Positions 9,901-18,313 of a DNA stretch of 64,000 nucleotides are shown here, in pieces. A program made the translations under genes and the position numbers. Under the pieces are notes generated by a model. That model made no database searches, was not told the DNA's origin, and saw only the letters and a program-made list of their open reading frames with translations. This DNA is from M3007 sp964646615 (lineage in GTDB: Bacteria > Bacteroidota > Bacteroidia > Chitinophagales > Saprospiraceae): positions 78,731-142,730 of the forward strand of contig CAZYEV010000019.1 in NCBI GenBank assembly GCA_964646615.1, in the 5' to 3' direction. Numbering within the stretch: position 1 is the first letter of the stretch; each line of letters opens with the position of its first letter.

Positions 9901-10528
9901 GCGCGCCGTCGGCATCGTCGGCCTGCACAACGACGGTCAGAGGCCACGGAGCATCGCCGTCAGCCCCGGGCAGGATTTGAACGGAGGTAATCTCCGGCGG
10001 CTGGTTGATGCCTAATGGCGCCAGGCGCACATCGTCGAGCCAGAAGGACAGTTGCCAGCCCGAACCGCCAAAAAAGCCCAGATGCACGCGCACGCGCCCA
10101 TCCGTCGGCGCGGCAAACAGCAGCGCCTCCTTGAACCACACGCCCACCGGGCGGTCGTAAGGCGTAAAAGCCGCTTCACGCACGACACTCCAGTCGGGGG
10201 TAAGCACACTCAGGTAAATGCCGCCCCAGTCCGACCCGCTGCTGGTCGCATCTATCCGAAACCAGGCCGTAAGCCGGTACATTGCTCCGGGCGTCAGACC
10301 CGAAATCACGCCGTAGCGGGCCATCGCATTCTGCAGGCGCAGCGATTGCTGACCATGGCGCGCCACCTGAGCATCCAAAACATACGGGCCGCCTTCCACC
10401 GTCCAGGGCGACAGCCCCTGCTCAAAACTGCCGTTCTGCAAAAGATTGCCGCCCGTTTGGGCAAAGGCTGGAAAGGCTAAAACCACCCTTACCGCAACAA
10501 CCAGTAGAAATCCGCACATGCGTCGCAT
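6959..10528 (-). CDS. Large T9SS-secreted glycoside hydrolase-like protein (GH5-type barrel, CBM and PKD modules)
   Basis: 1189 residues. Signal peptide about 1-23 (ending AFAQ). Residues 30-175 look like a CBM/jelly-roll module (NLLQNGSFEQGLSPW). A PKD-like domain follows at 180-270 (WIDFGDGASA, FRHTYGVPGRYRLTVEVRDD), then beta-rich linkers and a TIM barrel from about 495 to 1000. Barrel signatures are YFEHADGSPFLPMGYN, WELVNEG with Glu815 as likely acid/base, and VIIGETD with Glu919 as likely nucleophile, as in clan GH-A. The C-terminus (about 1110-1189, LPSGIYFLRV) is a T9SS sorting domain. It is probably a surface enzyme acting on a beta-linked polysaccharide; family and substrate are unresolved. 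No SusC/SusD pair adjoins it. Confidence 0.8.
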   Translation of the reverse strand: MRRMCGFLLVVAVRVVLAFPAFAQTGGNLLQNGSFEQGLSPWTVEGGPYVLDAQVARHGQQSLRLQNAMARYGVISGLTPGAMYRLTAWFRIDATSSGSDWGGIYLSVLTPDWSVVREAAFTPYDRPVGVWFKEALLFAAPTDGRVRVHLGFFGGSGWQLSFWLDDVRLAPLGINQPPEITSVQILPGADGDAPWPLTVVVQADDADGALEATWIDFGDGASAVGLADTFRHTYGVPGRYRLTVEVRDDEGALAARSDTVRITAPAHAPHLRITAPTNAAEWTTSLPTVVLGGTRKGWSGALLWVNERTEQSGWVNAGTDTLWTLPPIALAHGENTLAVQGVTPQGQAIIARLRVHRLDPAYTGPHPLQITCDPPQAQVWGLWTCRFQLETRGTDAFLPFGHLPGDSSGITAEAVFVSQGDTLLMPCFYTLDYAPAGNDLRPSGDWHWALRMSFPREGQWSGWLRVEDRSGKALAPLPAVTVSGFAGKGYIRPSAADNRYFEHADGSPFLPMGYNVSADRSLPELDEHLARWSANGITYGRFWLSPIAPFSDAWSSWATHHPMQHNGYLPASVLTPERRYGRGEVSWKIAWPPIENVQTPSLFRGFWSSVPLETGRTYRITARVRVEGVVGNGGLVLKTGGWLGTDDVRPNAGIRLSPYVLRGHSDWVYLTADWTAENDQLPFLYLTLEDVSAGAAWIEQLTLQPIYADGRLGPNVLDTWNANAHRYADPIECRKADYLIREAARRGIHYQVVILEKNDPLLNFFDRHGALHPAKGQFEPQPGTYLDRLYRAYWRHLVARWGWAPSVAAWELVNEGAPGSYFNLLERMAAYFQKHGPFPRMVSTSFWSEWVPEYWRASSASYADVHAYAQTTGFLDGFEIEGQWYDRQALQRDAAALIEAYGRHLSTDPLRNKPVIIGETDLDQPGDQTPDPLLSLDTAGVWLHNWVWGHLFAGGVSGLLWNSDNIEALQLHRHYRPFAAFTAGVPFNTDRYEEAKAATDHPALRVRALRNARGDDALLWVRHREHFWHRVITQGLPTPAQGNVQLEGLLPGKYRIALWEPWAFDTLPQIVWEAEVGADSVLIIPVQPLQRDRAWRIQRTGISSVRDASTTDLLRVWPVPTRSLLFAEWKGIDVEATTPVWLTNAAGQIMRQARLGDFPLAVEGLPSGIYFLRVLAPGRTFVRRIVVGF

Positions 10529-10704
10529 AAAACCCTCGCTGTTTTGGCAGCCAATTTCGCTAAAGGCGAGAAGTTTTTTTCTCCTTATTCTTACTCTAAA
10601 ATGCTCTCTACGGGCAGCATTTTAAGCAATATGGCTTTACGCAGGGCCATTTTGGAGGCAAAAGGTTAAAACTCCGCCACATCGAATTGCGCTCCGAATG
10701 GAAG
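10529..10704. other. Intergenic region upstream of the T9SS hydrolase gene
   Basis: About 175 bases between the start of the 1189-residue gene and the stop of the Mrr-like gene, both on the minus strand. It contains AT-rich patches (a T7 run near 10574) but no clear TAnnTTTG box on the minus strand and no strong hairpin. I see no small gene here. Confidence 0.4.
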
Positions 10705-11595
10705 TCACTCTTCACTAAAGTAATCGCTATCAATGCCTTTCAGGGCCATTGTCTTTCTTGTTGTAACGCCCAGGTCAAAGTCTATCATCAGTTCGGCCAG
10801 TTGCTCTCCATCTACGAGCACGACTCTCACATCTGTCTTGGGCAGATAGTCTTTTGCCTCTTGAGTAAAGGAAGAGGTCGTGATGAAAACACCCTTCTTA
10901 ACTCCATGGCCAGCAAGGGCACCGACAAACTTCTGAATCTCGGGCCGGCCGACAGGTGTGCTCCAGCGTTTTGCTTGCAGGTAGATCAGATCCAGGCCCA
11001 GTCGGTCTTCCCGAATAACGCCATCTATCCCTTCATCACCGGGGCGCCCGCTGATCTTGCTTTCCGAACCTATGGCTCCACCATAGCCCATCTTGAGCAT
11101 CAAATCCAGAACCAGCCGCTCAAAGAATGCCGGACTACAAGACTTAACCAGGGACAAAACCTCAGCCGCAAGGGTTTTTCGTAACTGCTTACACGTGTTT
11201 TCCAAAACTTCTTCTGGTGTTTGCGCCATCTCCACTGCATCTGCTGAAGCGGGAACTCTGTTGAGGTAACTTTTAAACCCGGGATACTGACTGAGAAACT
11301 TTAAGTCAATTTTCTCTGGGTTTGTCCTGAGTACTTCCAGCCCTGCAGAGGTTATTTTAAAATGACCTTTTCGAGTATTCTCGATAAACCCAGCCATTTT
11401 GAGGTAAGCTTTAGCCCAGGAGACGCGGTTATTGAAGATACTCTCCCGTCTGCTGGGTAAGTATTCCTGGAGTTCCTCCTCACTAAGATGAAAATACCCG
11501 GCTAGGTATTCACGGACTTCCTTCGTGGTATGTTCTCCCTCGCCGGCAGCATATTTCAAAAAGGGCAGCATCAGGGTTTGAAAGTCTGGTATCAT
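10705..11595 (-). CDS. mrr: Mrr-like type IV restriction endonuclease
   Basis: 296 residues. The N-terminal 110 residues form the Mrr winged-helix domain (FNNRVSWAKAYLKMAGFIEN). The catalytic Mrr domain follows: an FERLVLDLMLKMGY helix, GRPGDEGIDGVI, then LIYLQAKRW. The GIDG Asp plus QxK is the PD-(D/E)XK variant of Mrr enzymes, which cut DNA carrying modified bases. Start: ATG 11595 (MIPDFQTLMLPFL) is preferred over the in-frame GTG at 11607 because Mrr proteins usually begin close to this motif. It is a single gene without a methyltransferase partner, consistent with a type IV defence enzyme. A methyltransferase is found 6.7 kb away but is not obviously linked. Confidence 0.85.
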   Translation of the reverse strand: MIPDFQTLMLPFLKYAAGEGEHTTKEVREYLAGYFHLSEEELQEYLPSRRESIFNNRVSWAKAYLKMAGFIENTRKGHFKITSAGLEVLRTNPEKIDLKFLSQYPGFKSYLNRVPASADAVEMAQTPEEVLENTCKQLRKTLAAEVLSLVKSCSPAFFERLVLDLMLKMGYGGAIGSESKISGRPGDEGIDGVIREDRLGLDLIYLQAKRWSTPVGRPEIQKFVGALAGHGVKKGVFITTSSFTQEAKDYLPKTDVRVVLVDGEQLAELMIDFDLGVTTRKTMALKGIDSDYFSEE

Positions 11596-11711
11596 AGGTT
11601 CAAACACGACATAAACCTAACAGTGGAGATGGTTCCTTGCAAGACTTCTATTCCTATCGCCATGCGGCTACGTTTGAAAAAAAGCAGGCTAAATGTTTTC
11701 CCTGAAGTTCC

Positions 11712-13013
11712 TTACACAAACATCGGCGGAGAAGCCGTTTCCAGCGCCACGGGCCATTGCTGCAGCAGGGCGCCCAAGCGCCAGACGTCTTCAAACGAGT
11801 TGTACAGCGGCACGGGTGCCAGTCGGATGACGTCGGGTTCGCGCCAGTCGGCCATGACACCGCGGGCGGTCAGGTACTCGAACAGGGCCTTGCCCTGGGT
11901 GCCCATGCGCACCGACAGCTGGCAGCCGCGCATGTCGGGATTGCACGGGGTGATGATGCCCAGTTCGGGCAGTTGCCGGCGCGCTTCGTCCAGTACGTAC
12001 TCTAAGTAGCCCGTCAGGAGCAGGCTTTTGGCGCGCAAGGCTTCCATGCCGGCGGCGTCGAAGAGGTCTAAGCTGGCTAAGTGGGCGGCGAAGGCCAGGA
12101 TTTGGGCGTTGCTCAGTTGCCAGCCTTCGGCGCCGCGCATGGGCTTGAAGCCTTTGCGCATGAGGAAGCGCTCTTCCTCGTTGTGGCCCCACCAGCCGGC
12201 AAAGCGGGGCAGGTCAGGGTTGTTGCCGTGTCGTTCGTGCACAAACACTCCCGACGGACCGCCCGGGCCGGAGTTGAGGTACTTGTAGCTGCACCACACG
12301 GCAAAGTCGGCACCCCAATCGTGCAGACGCAGCGGAACGTTGCCCGCCGCATGGGCCAGGTCGAAACCCGCATAGGCGCCTGCGCGATGTGCTGCGGTGG
12401 TGATGGCCGCCAGGTCGTACCACTGGCCCGAATAGTAGTTGACGCCGCCGAACAGTACCAGGGCCAGGCTGTCGCCGGCCTGCTCGATGGCGCGTTCGAT
12501 GTCGCCCGTATGCAACACGTCCTCGCCCGGGCGCGGCGCCACTTCGATGATGGCATCTTCGGGGTCGAAGCCGTGCCAACGCACCTGGCTCTCTACGGCG
12601 TACTGGTCGCTGGGAAAGGCGCCTGCTTCCATCAGGATGCGGTAGCGCTGCGGCGTAGGCCGATAAAACGACACCATCATCAGGTGCAGGTTGGTCGTCA
12701 GCGTGTTCATGACCACGACCTCGTGCGGCAACGCGCCCACGAGCCGGGCCGTCTGAGGGGTCAGAAACTTATGGTAGTGCATCCACGGCCGCTGGCCGCG
12801 GAAGTGGCCTTCTACGGCATGTGTGGCCCACTGATCGAGCTCTTCCAGCAGCCGCTGGCGCACTGTCTTGGGCTGAAGGCCCAATGAATTGCCGCAGAAG
12901 TAGAGCACCGGTCGGCCGTCGTGCTGAGGAAAGAGAAACTCGTCGCGGAAATGCCGCAGCGGGTCCTGGGCGTCCATTTGGCGGGCAAAATCGAGCGTGT
13001 TGTGGTATTCCAT
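11712..13013 (-). CDS. kynU: Kynureninase
   Basis: 433 residues, the usual family length. This PLP enzyme cleaves kynurenine (or 3-hydroxykynurenine) to (3-hydroxy)anthranilate and alanine in tryptophan breakdown or de novo NAD synthesis. Family landmarks: YFCGNSLGLQPK near the N-terminus, the PLP-site Asp in AGFDLAHAAGN, and the Schiff-base lysine Lys244 in CSYKYLNSGPGG. No other kynurenine-pathway gene is in the window. It is divergent from the S9 peptidase gene and shares the 240-base region that contains two palindromic repeats. Confidence 0.93.
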   Translation of the reverse strand: MEYHNTLDFARQMDAQDPLRHFRDEFLFPQHDGRPVLYFCGNSLGLQPKTVRQRLLEELDQWATHAVEGHFRGQRPWMHYHKFLTPQTARLVGALPHEVVVMNTLTTNLHLMMVSFYRPTPQRYRILMEAGAFPSDQYAVESQVRWHGFDPEDAIIEVAPRPGEDVLHTGDIERAIEQAGDSLALVLFGGVNYYSGQWYDLAAITTAAHRAGAYAGFDLAHAAGNVPLRLHDWGADFAVWCSYKYLNSGPGGPSGVFVHERHGNNPDLPRFAGWWGHNEEERFLMRKGFKPMRGAEGWQLSNAQILAFAAHLASLDLFDAAGMEALRAKSLLLTGYLEYVLDEARRQLPELGIITPCNPDMRGCQLSVRMGTQGKALFEYLTARGVMADWREPDVIRLAPVPLYNSFEDVWRLGALLQQWPVALETASPPMFV

Positions 13014-13190
13014 AGTCGTTCTCTACGCGCCTGCGCAGCGCCCTGCAAGGATAGGGCATTGCCCGCATATGGACGACACACAGACAGGAAAACGGGTATT
13101 CTGGCGTCGAAAAGGCTGCCTTTTTCGGCCATTTGGCCAAAAATGGTTGGGGGAGGGGAGCGTTTGCTTTTCTTCGCAGCGGTGTGGGTG

Positions 13191-13232
13191 GGCCAAACGA
13201 GTTTGGCCACCACGGAGCCAAACAAGTTTGGC
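13191..13232. repeat. Two copies of the GGCCAAACAAGTTTGGCC palindrome family
   Basis: Copy one, 13191-13208, is GGCCAAACGAGTTTGGCC; copy two, 13217-13232, is the 16-bp core GCCAAACAAGTTTGGC. They are 26 bases apart, as in the array at 49120. They lie in the region between the divergent kynureninase and S9 peptidase genes, ending 19 bases before the peptidase start. Confidence 0.85.
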
Positions 13233-13251
13233 GGTTACCGGTGGCGGTTAC

Positions 13252-16170
13252 ATGACCGATATGAGACCTCTTCTTTTGATATTCCTGGTTGTATTGCCTG
13301 TCTGGGCGGTGGCGCAAAAAGTGTCCGTTGCGCCGCCTAAGGTGGAGAAACGCCCGCTCCAGCACGAAGATGTGCATCGCTGGCGCAAAATCGAGCGCCC
13401 ACAGGTAAGCCCCGATGGGCAATGGGTGGCCTATTGGCTGGCACCCGTTACGGAGGGTGATGCCACCGTTTGCCTGTGGAGTGCTGCTACGGGCAAAACC
13501 ATCGCCTTCGAGCGCGGCGCCGAGCCGCAATTTTCGGCCGACGGCCGCCATTTGGTTTTTAAAATAAAACCACCTTTAGACACCCTGAAGGCTCAACGCC
13601 GCCGCAAGGTGAAAAACGAAGACTTGCCGCGCGACTCATTGGCCATTTACACTCTGAAAACCGGCGTGCTGTGGAAGACGCCCGACGTGCTCAACTTTGC
13701 CCTGCCTGAAAAATGGTCGGGCTGGCTGGCCTACCGCCTCGAGCCGGTGCGGGAGGGCAAAATGCCCAAAGACACGTCGGCTACCGCAGCGCCCAAACCC
13801 AAAAAGGAGGACACCAAAGAAAACGGCTCGCGCTTAGTGTTGCGCGATCTGGACTCCGGGCGAGAAGACACGCTGCCCTACGTGCTGGAATACCGCTTTG
13901 CGCGCCGTGCGCCGGCCTTGCTGGCAGCCTGTACAGGCCGGGACTCGGCACTCCAGGCCGGCGTCTATCGGTTCGACTTTGCCCAACGCCTGTGGGTACC
14001 GCTGCTTCGGGCTGAAAAAGGCAAATTCGCGCAATTGGCCTGGGAAGAACAGGGGCGGCGTGCGGCCTTTCTGGCCGACTTAGACACCACCAAAGCCTCG
14101 CTGCGGCCCTGGGCGCTTTACTATTGGCTCGAAGGCACCCCTGCCGCGCGCCGTATCGCCGACACGGGCAGCGCCTTTTTGCCCCAGACGCCAGAGCGCT
14201 GGAACATGAGCGAACATACGGCGGTAGAGTTCAGCGAAGAAGGCACGCTGCTCTATTTCGGCATTGCGCCGCCGTTTCCGCAGCCCGACACGACACTGTT
14301 GCCCGAAGAGGTGGTGCAGGTGGAAGTGTGGGCGCACACGCAGCCGCGCATATACACCGAAATGGCCAAACGGCTGGAGGCCGAGCGCAAACGCGGCTAT
14401 CCGGTAGTGTGCCATCTGGAGTCGCCGGCTGCCGTGTGGCCGCCGCCTGTGCGCGGCTTCACGGTACTGGGCGCCGATTTGCCCGAATGGCAGTTCCAGC
14501 CGCAGCGCAATGCCCCGTGGGCACTGGGCATCACTGAAGAGCCGTACGCCTACTTGAAGCAGTGGGAAGGCGATGCCCCGCGTGATGTGTATGCCGTCAG
14601 CCTCTTCGATGGCAGCCGACAACCCGTGGTGCGGGGGCAGCGCTGCCGGACCTACCTGTCGCCGGAGGCGCGCTATGCGTTGTGGTGGCAGTTTGCCGAC
14701 ACGGCCTGGTATTGTTGGAATGCCGAAACGGGCCGTGCTATACGGCTCACCGACAACCGCCGGGTCGCCTTTTTCAATGAGAAAACCGACGTTCCAGACT
14801 ACCCCAATCCCTACGGCCTGGCGACCTGGCTGACCGACGACCAGGGCGTGCTGGTGTACGATCGCTACGACCTGTGGCTGCTGGATCCTTCCGGCCAGGC
14901 GCCCCCACGACGCCTGACGCGCGGGCGCGAAACGAGCACGCTTTACCGTTACATCCGCCTCGATCCGGAAGAACGGGCTGTAGCACCGGATGCGCGTCTG
15001 CTGTTGCACACCACGCATGAAGGCTCGCGTGAGGAAGGCTACGCCTGGCTCGACCTGAAAACGGGCACCATCACTCCCTGGATGAGCGGCCCCTTCCGCT
15101 ACGCACGCTCACCGCTGAAGGCCCGAGAGGCCGATGTGCTGGTGTTTACCAAAGAAAATTATCAGACGTTCCCTGACTTGCTGCGCACAGCAATTCCTGC
15201 GCCTGCTTCCGCCGTGCGCCCGCCTGTTGAGCAGCGCATTTCGGAGGCCAACCCGCAGCAAAACGAGTATCGCTGGGGCAGCATCGAGCTGTTCCGCTGG
15301 CTTTCGCCCGCGGGCGACACGCTGGAGGGCCTGCTGGTGAAGCCCGAAGGGTTCAGCCCGGACAGGCAGTATCCGCTCATCGTCAATTTTTACGAGCGCC
15401 TTTCCGATGAACTGCACCAGCACCGCGCGCCCGATTACCACCGCTCGCAGATCAACTACACGGCGTACGCCAGCCGCGGTTACGTGGTGTTTGCGCCGGA
15501 TATTCCTTACCGCATAGGCTACCCGGGGCAGAGTGCCTACGACGCCGTAGTCAGCGGTGTTACGGCCTTGGTGGGCAAAGGCTTCATTGATGCGCGCCGC
15601 ATTGGCCTGCAAGGGCACTCGTGGGGCGGCTATCAGACGGCTTACATCATCACACGCACCAACCTGTTTGCCTGCGCCGAGGCGGGTGCGCCGGTTGCCA
15701 ACATGACCTCCGCGTATGGCGGCATCCGCTGGGAGTCGGGGCTGGTGCGTCAGTTCCAGTACGAGCGTCAGCAAAGCCGCATCGGTGGCACCCTGTGGGA
15801 ATACCCCATGCGCTATTGGGAAAACTCGCCGCTATTCTTCTTAGACCGCGTGCAGACACCGTTACTGATTATGCACAACGACAAAGACGGCGCCGTACCC
15901 TGGGCCCAGGGCATTGAACTATACACTGGTCTGCGGCGTTTGGGCAAGCCCGTGTGGATGCTCAACTACAGCGACGAACCACATTGGCCCGTGAAACTGC
16001 AAAACCGGGCGGACTTTCAGCTGCGCATGCAGCAGTTCTTTGACCACTACTTGCTGGGGGCGCCTGTGCCGCGTTGGATGGAAACAGGCCTTGCACCCGC
16101 CGAAAAAGGCATCCGGCAAGGGCTGGAGGTGCCCGCACGCCAGCAGTACGAACGAACCGAACGCCATTAA
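13252..16170 (+). CDS. Secreted prolyl-oligopeptidase-family (S9) serine peptidase
   Basis: 972 residues. It begins MTDMRPLLLIFLVVLPVWAV and AQ, a signal peptide, so it acts in the periplasm. The N-terminal 650 residues are a beta-propeller-like region (WRKIERPQVSPDGQWVAYW, then TDP/WD-type repeats). The C-terminal alpha/beta hydrolase carries Ser790 (GHSWGGY), Asp879 (NDKDGAVPW) and His911 (DEPHWP). Such enzymes trim peptides in Bacteroidota periplasm. The start is ATG 13252 (ATG 13261 is an alternative); the open frame continues upstream through the palindromic repeats, which is not credible as coding sequence. The gene has its own terminator. Confidence 0.9.
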   Translation: MTDMRPLLLIFLVVLPVWAVAQKVSVAPPKVEKRPLQHEDVHRWRKIERPQVSPDGQWVAYWLAPVTEGDATVCLWSAATGKTIAFERGAEPQFSADGRHLVFKIKPPLDTLKAQRRRKVKNEDLPRDSLAIYTLKTGVLWKTPDVLNFALPEKWSGWLAYRLEPVREGKMPKDTSATAAPKPKKEDTKENGSRLVLRDLDSGREDTLPYVLEYRFARRAPALLAACTGRDSALQAGVYRFDFAQRLWVPLLRAEKGKFAQLAWEEQGRRAAFLADLDTTKASLRPWALYYWLEGTPAARRIADTGSAFLPQTPERWNMSEHTAVEFSEEGTLLYFGIAPPFPQPDTTLLPEEVVQVEVWAHTQPRIYTEMAKRLEAERKRGYPVVCHLESPAAVWPPPVRGFTVLGADLPEWQFQPQRNAPWALGITEEPYAYLKQWEGDAPRDVYAVSLFDGSRQPVVRGQRCRTYLSPEARYALWWQFADTAWYCWNAETGRAIRLTDNRRVAFFNEKTDVPDYPNPYGLATWLTDDQGVLVYDRYDLWLLDPSGQAPPRRLTRGRETSTLYRYIRLDPEERAVAPDARLLLHTTHEGSREEGYAWLDLKTGTITPWMSGPFRYARSPLKAREADVLVFTKENYQTFPDLLRTAIPAPASAVRPPVEQRISEANPQQNEYRWGSIELFRWLSPAGDTLEGLLVKPEGFSPDRQYPLIVNFYERLSDELHQHRAPDYHRSQINYTAYASRGYVVFAPDIPYRIGYPGQSAYDAVVSGVTALVGKGFIDARRIGLQGHSWGGYQTAYIITRTNLFACAEAGAPVANMTSAYGGIRWESGLVRQFQYERQQSRIGGTLWEYPMRYWENSPLFFLDRVQTPLLIMHNDKDGAVPWAQGIELYTGLRRLGKPVWMLNYSDEPHWPVKLQNRADFQLRMQQFFDHYLLGAPVPRWMETGLAPAEKGIRQGLEVPARQQYERTERH

Positions 16171-16178
16171 GGCATCGG

Positions 16179-16200
16179 TGTGACTTCAGTCACGTTTTTT
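16179..16200 (+). terminator. Terminator after the S9 peptidase gene
   Basis: GTGAC-TTCA-GTCAC stem-loop (16180-16193, extendable by a T-G pair) directly followed by GTTTTTT, nine bases after the peptidase stop. Confidence 0.7.
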
Positions 16201-16216
16201 GGCATTCAGACGAACG

Positions 16217-16224
16217 TACCTTTG
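16217..16224 (+). promoter_or_regulatory. Bacteroidota -7 box TACCTTTG
   Basis: TACCTTTG matches the Bacteroidota -7 consensus TAnnTTTG, 51 bases upstream of the MBL-rhodanese start. A TTTG is present at 16198-16201 but is slightly close (15 bases) for a -33 element. Confidence 0.65.
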
Positions 16225-16274
16225 TATCGTTTTCAGGATAACTACTCTTTGTCAAATTAAAAATTGTATTCGTT

Positions 16275-17693
16275 ATGAAGATTGAGCAAATCTATACCGG
16301 GTGCCTCGCGCAAGGCGCCTACTACATCGAGAGCGAAGGCGAAGCCGTAGTGATTGACCCACTGCGCGAAGTAACGCCCTACCTCGAGCGCGCCGCTAAG
16401 GATGGCGCCAAAATCAAGTACGTCTTCGAGACGCACTTCCATGCCGACTTTGTGAGCGGCCACGTGGACCTGAGCAAGAAAACGGGTGCGCCCATTGTGT
16501 ATGGCCCGAATGCCAACCCGACGTTCGACGCATACATCGCTAAAGACGGCGAAGAATTTAAGGTTGGCAAACTCACCTTCCGCGTGCTGCACACGCCGGG
16601 CCACACGATGGAAAGTACGTGCTACCTGCTCATTGATGAGAACGGTAAGGAGCGTGCCCTGTTCTCGGGCGACACGCTGTTCATCGGCGACGTAGGCCGC
16701 CCCGACCTGGCGCAAAAGGCTGCTAACATGACGCAGGAGCAGCTGGCTGGCACGCTGTACGAGTCGCTGCGCAACAAGATCATGCCGCTGCCCGATGACG
16801 TCATCGTGTATCCGGCCCACGGCGCCGGCTCGGCTTGCGGTAAGAACATGTCGAAAGAGACCTTCGACACGCTGGGCCACCAGAAGCAGACGAACTACGC
16901 TCTGCGCGCTGACATGACGAAGGAAGAATTCATCAAGGAGGTAACGACGGGCCTGACGCCGCCGCCGGCCTACTTCCCGCTCAATGTGGCGCTGAACAAG
17001 CACGGCTACGACAGCATTGACGAGGTCATGCAGCGCGGTACGCGCGCTCTGTCGCCGGCAGCCTTTGAGGCTGTGGCCAACGAAACGGGCGCCCTCATTC
17101 TGGATACGCGCGACCCGCAGACGTTTGCTAAGGGCTTCGTTCCCAACTCCATCAACATTGGCCTGGATGGCCAGTTTGCCCCGTGGGTGGGCGCGCTCAT
17201 CCCGGATGTGAAGCAGCAAATCCTGCTCGTTACGGACCCGGGCCGCGAAGAGGAGGCCGTCATGCGCCTGGCTCGCGTAGGCTACGACTATTGTTTAGGC
17301 TACTTAGAGGGCGGTTTTGACGCCTGGAAAGCTGCCGGCATGGAAGTAGACGCTATCGAGAGCATCACGGCTCAAGAACTGGCCGAGCGCCTGAAGGCTG
17401 ACCCGTCCGCTCCGGTCTTTGACGTGCGCCGCAAGAGCGAATATCAGAGCGAGCACCTGGAGAACGCCGAGAATACGCCGCTGGATTACATCAACCAGCA
17501 CATGGCCGAAATTCCGAAAGATCGCACGGCCTATGTGCACTGCGCTGGTGGCTATCGCTCCATGATCTTTGCCAGCATCCTGCGCGCCCGCGGCTACGAT
17601 AACTTGGTAGATGTGAAAGGTGGCTTTAAGGCCATTAAAGAAAGCGGTCTGTTCAAAGTAACGGACTACGTTTGCCCGTCCACGTTGCTGTAA
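16275..17693 (+). CDS. MBL-fold hydrolase with two rhodanese domains (persulfide dioxygenase/sulfurtransferase type)
   Basis: 472 residues. The N-terminal metallo-beta-lactamase domain has THFHADFVSGH (His54, His56, Asp58, His63) and HTPGHT, typical of ETHE1-like persulfide dioxygenases with one iron. Two rhodanese domains follow. The first (about 265-350) has no cysteine at the active-site loop (VTDPGREE) and is probably structural. The second (about 365-472) has an intact CAGGYRS loop with Cys423. Such fusions oxidise or transfer persulfide sulfur. The gene starts the sulfur locus, with YeeE-type sulfur transporters downstream after an interposed two-gene cassette. Confidence 0.88.
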   Translation: MKIEQIYTGCLAQGAYYIESEGEAVVIDPLREVTPYLERAAKDGAKIKYVFETHFHADFVSGHVDLSKKTGAPIVYGPNANPTFDAYIAKDGEEFKVGKLTFRVLHTPGHTMESTCYLLIDENGKERALFSGDTLFIGDVGRPDLAQKAANMTQEQLAGTLYESLRNKIMPLPDDVIVYPAHGAGSACGKNMSKETFDTLGHQKQTNYALRADMTKEEFIKEVTTGLTPPPAYFPLNVALNKHGYDSIDEVMQRGTRALSPAAFEAVANETGALILDTRDPQTFAKGFVPNSINIGLDGQFAPWVGALIPDVKQQILLVTDPGREEEAVMRLARVGYDYCLGYLEGGFDAWKAAGMEVDAIESITAQELAERLKADPSAPVFDVRRKSEYQSEHLENAENTPLDYINQHMAEIPKDRTAYVHCAGGYRSMIFASILRARGYDNLVDVKGGFKAIKESGLFKVTDYVCPSTLL

Positions 17694-17718
17694 GCATCGG
17701 CGTCGGCCTTAAGGTAAC

Positions 17719-17783
17719 GCCCGGATAACGTGGACAGGATGACGCAATGCGCCAGAGATCCTGCGTTGTCCGGGCTTCTTTTT
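17719..17783 (+). terminator. Terminator after the MBL-rhodanese gene
   Basis: A long hairpin, with outer arms GCCCGGATAACG (17719) and CGTTGTCCGGGC (ending 17775) and inner arms CAGGAT/ATCCTG, followed by TTCTTTTT. It separates the MBL-rhodanese gene from the restriction-like cassette, so the two are separate transcripts. Confidence 0.8.
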
Positions 17784-17815
17784 ATCTTTAGCCGGCTTTT
17801 CCGACCGATGCGAGC

Positions 17816-18313
17816 ATGTATATTGCCTTCAACCCACACTGGTATGCGCGCGCTTTAGAGGAGCAGCGTCTTCGCGCGCCGCACATGATGACGAAGTTTG
17901 CTCAAAACGACGTTCGTGTGACCGGGCAGCTCCGTGGTTTGGTTATCGAGCATCACGTCAGCGGCTGGTTCCGTCAGCATTACCCTGCTCAATACGTCGA
18001 GCCGGATAATTATCAACGCTGGACGGTTACCTGCGGCCACGACTTCAAGCTGAAAACGCCCGCTGGCTTGCTGCGCATAGATGTGTCGGGGCCTCGAAAA
18101 GACGGCTCTTTCGGCGCTTACGATCTGAAGCCCAGACAAGGGGTAGATTACCACATCTTGTGCCGACCGATAGGCTTTGTTCGCTGGGACGAGTGCGACT
18201 ACCACAAAGGCTTCGAGATGCTGGGCGCAGTGGAGGCGAGGCACTTTCAGACTACTATCTTTATAGGGCATATCCTTCCACTTCACACCTGGCTAAAACA
18301 CATCGGTCTATGA
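17816..18313 (+). CDS. Small PD-(D/E)XK-like protein, putative restriction endonuclease
   Basis: 165 residues; I do not recognise a named family. The residues fit a PD-(D/E)XK nuclease core: Glu45 in a helix (LRGLVIEHHVSGWF), Asp89 in a strand (LLRIDVSGPR), and Asp103-x-Lys105 in the next strand (GAYDLKP). It ends in ATGA overlapping the start of a DNA methyltransferase gene. Gene order and coupling suggest the nuclease half of a compact type II restriction-modification system. No signal peptide or membrane segment is seen. Assignment of the nuclease fold is inference from the motif spacing and context; a plain accessory protein of the methyltransferase is the alternative. Confidence 0.5.
   Translation: MYIAFNPHWYARALEEQRLRAPHMMTKFAQNDVRVTGQLRGLVIEHHVSGWFRQHYPAQYVEPDNYQRWTVTCGHDFKLKTPAGLLRIDVSGPRKDGSFGAYDLKPRQGVDYHILCRPIGFVRWDECDYHKGFEMLGAVEARHFQTTIFIGHILPLHTWLKHIGL

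Noticed and set aside
12997..13251. N-terminal extension of the S9 peptidase
   Set aside because: It would run through the palindromic repeats and overlap the kynureninase start on the other strand; the signal peptide begins at 13252.
17080..17330. First rhodanese domain of the MBL-rhodanese protein as an active sulfurtransferase
   Set aside because: The active-site loop reads VTDPGREE without a Cys; only the second domain has CAGGYRS.
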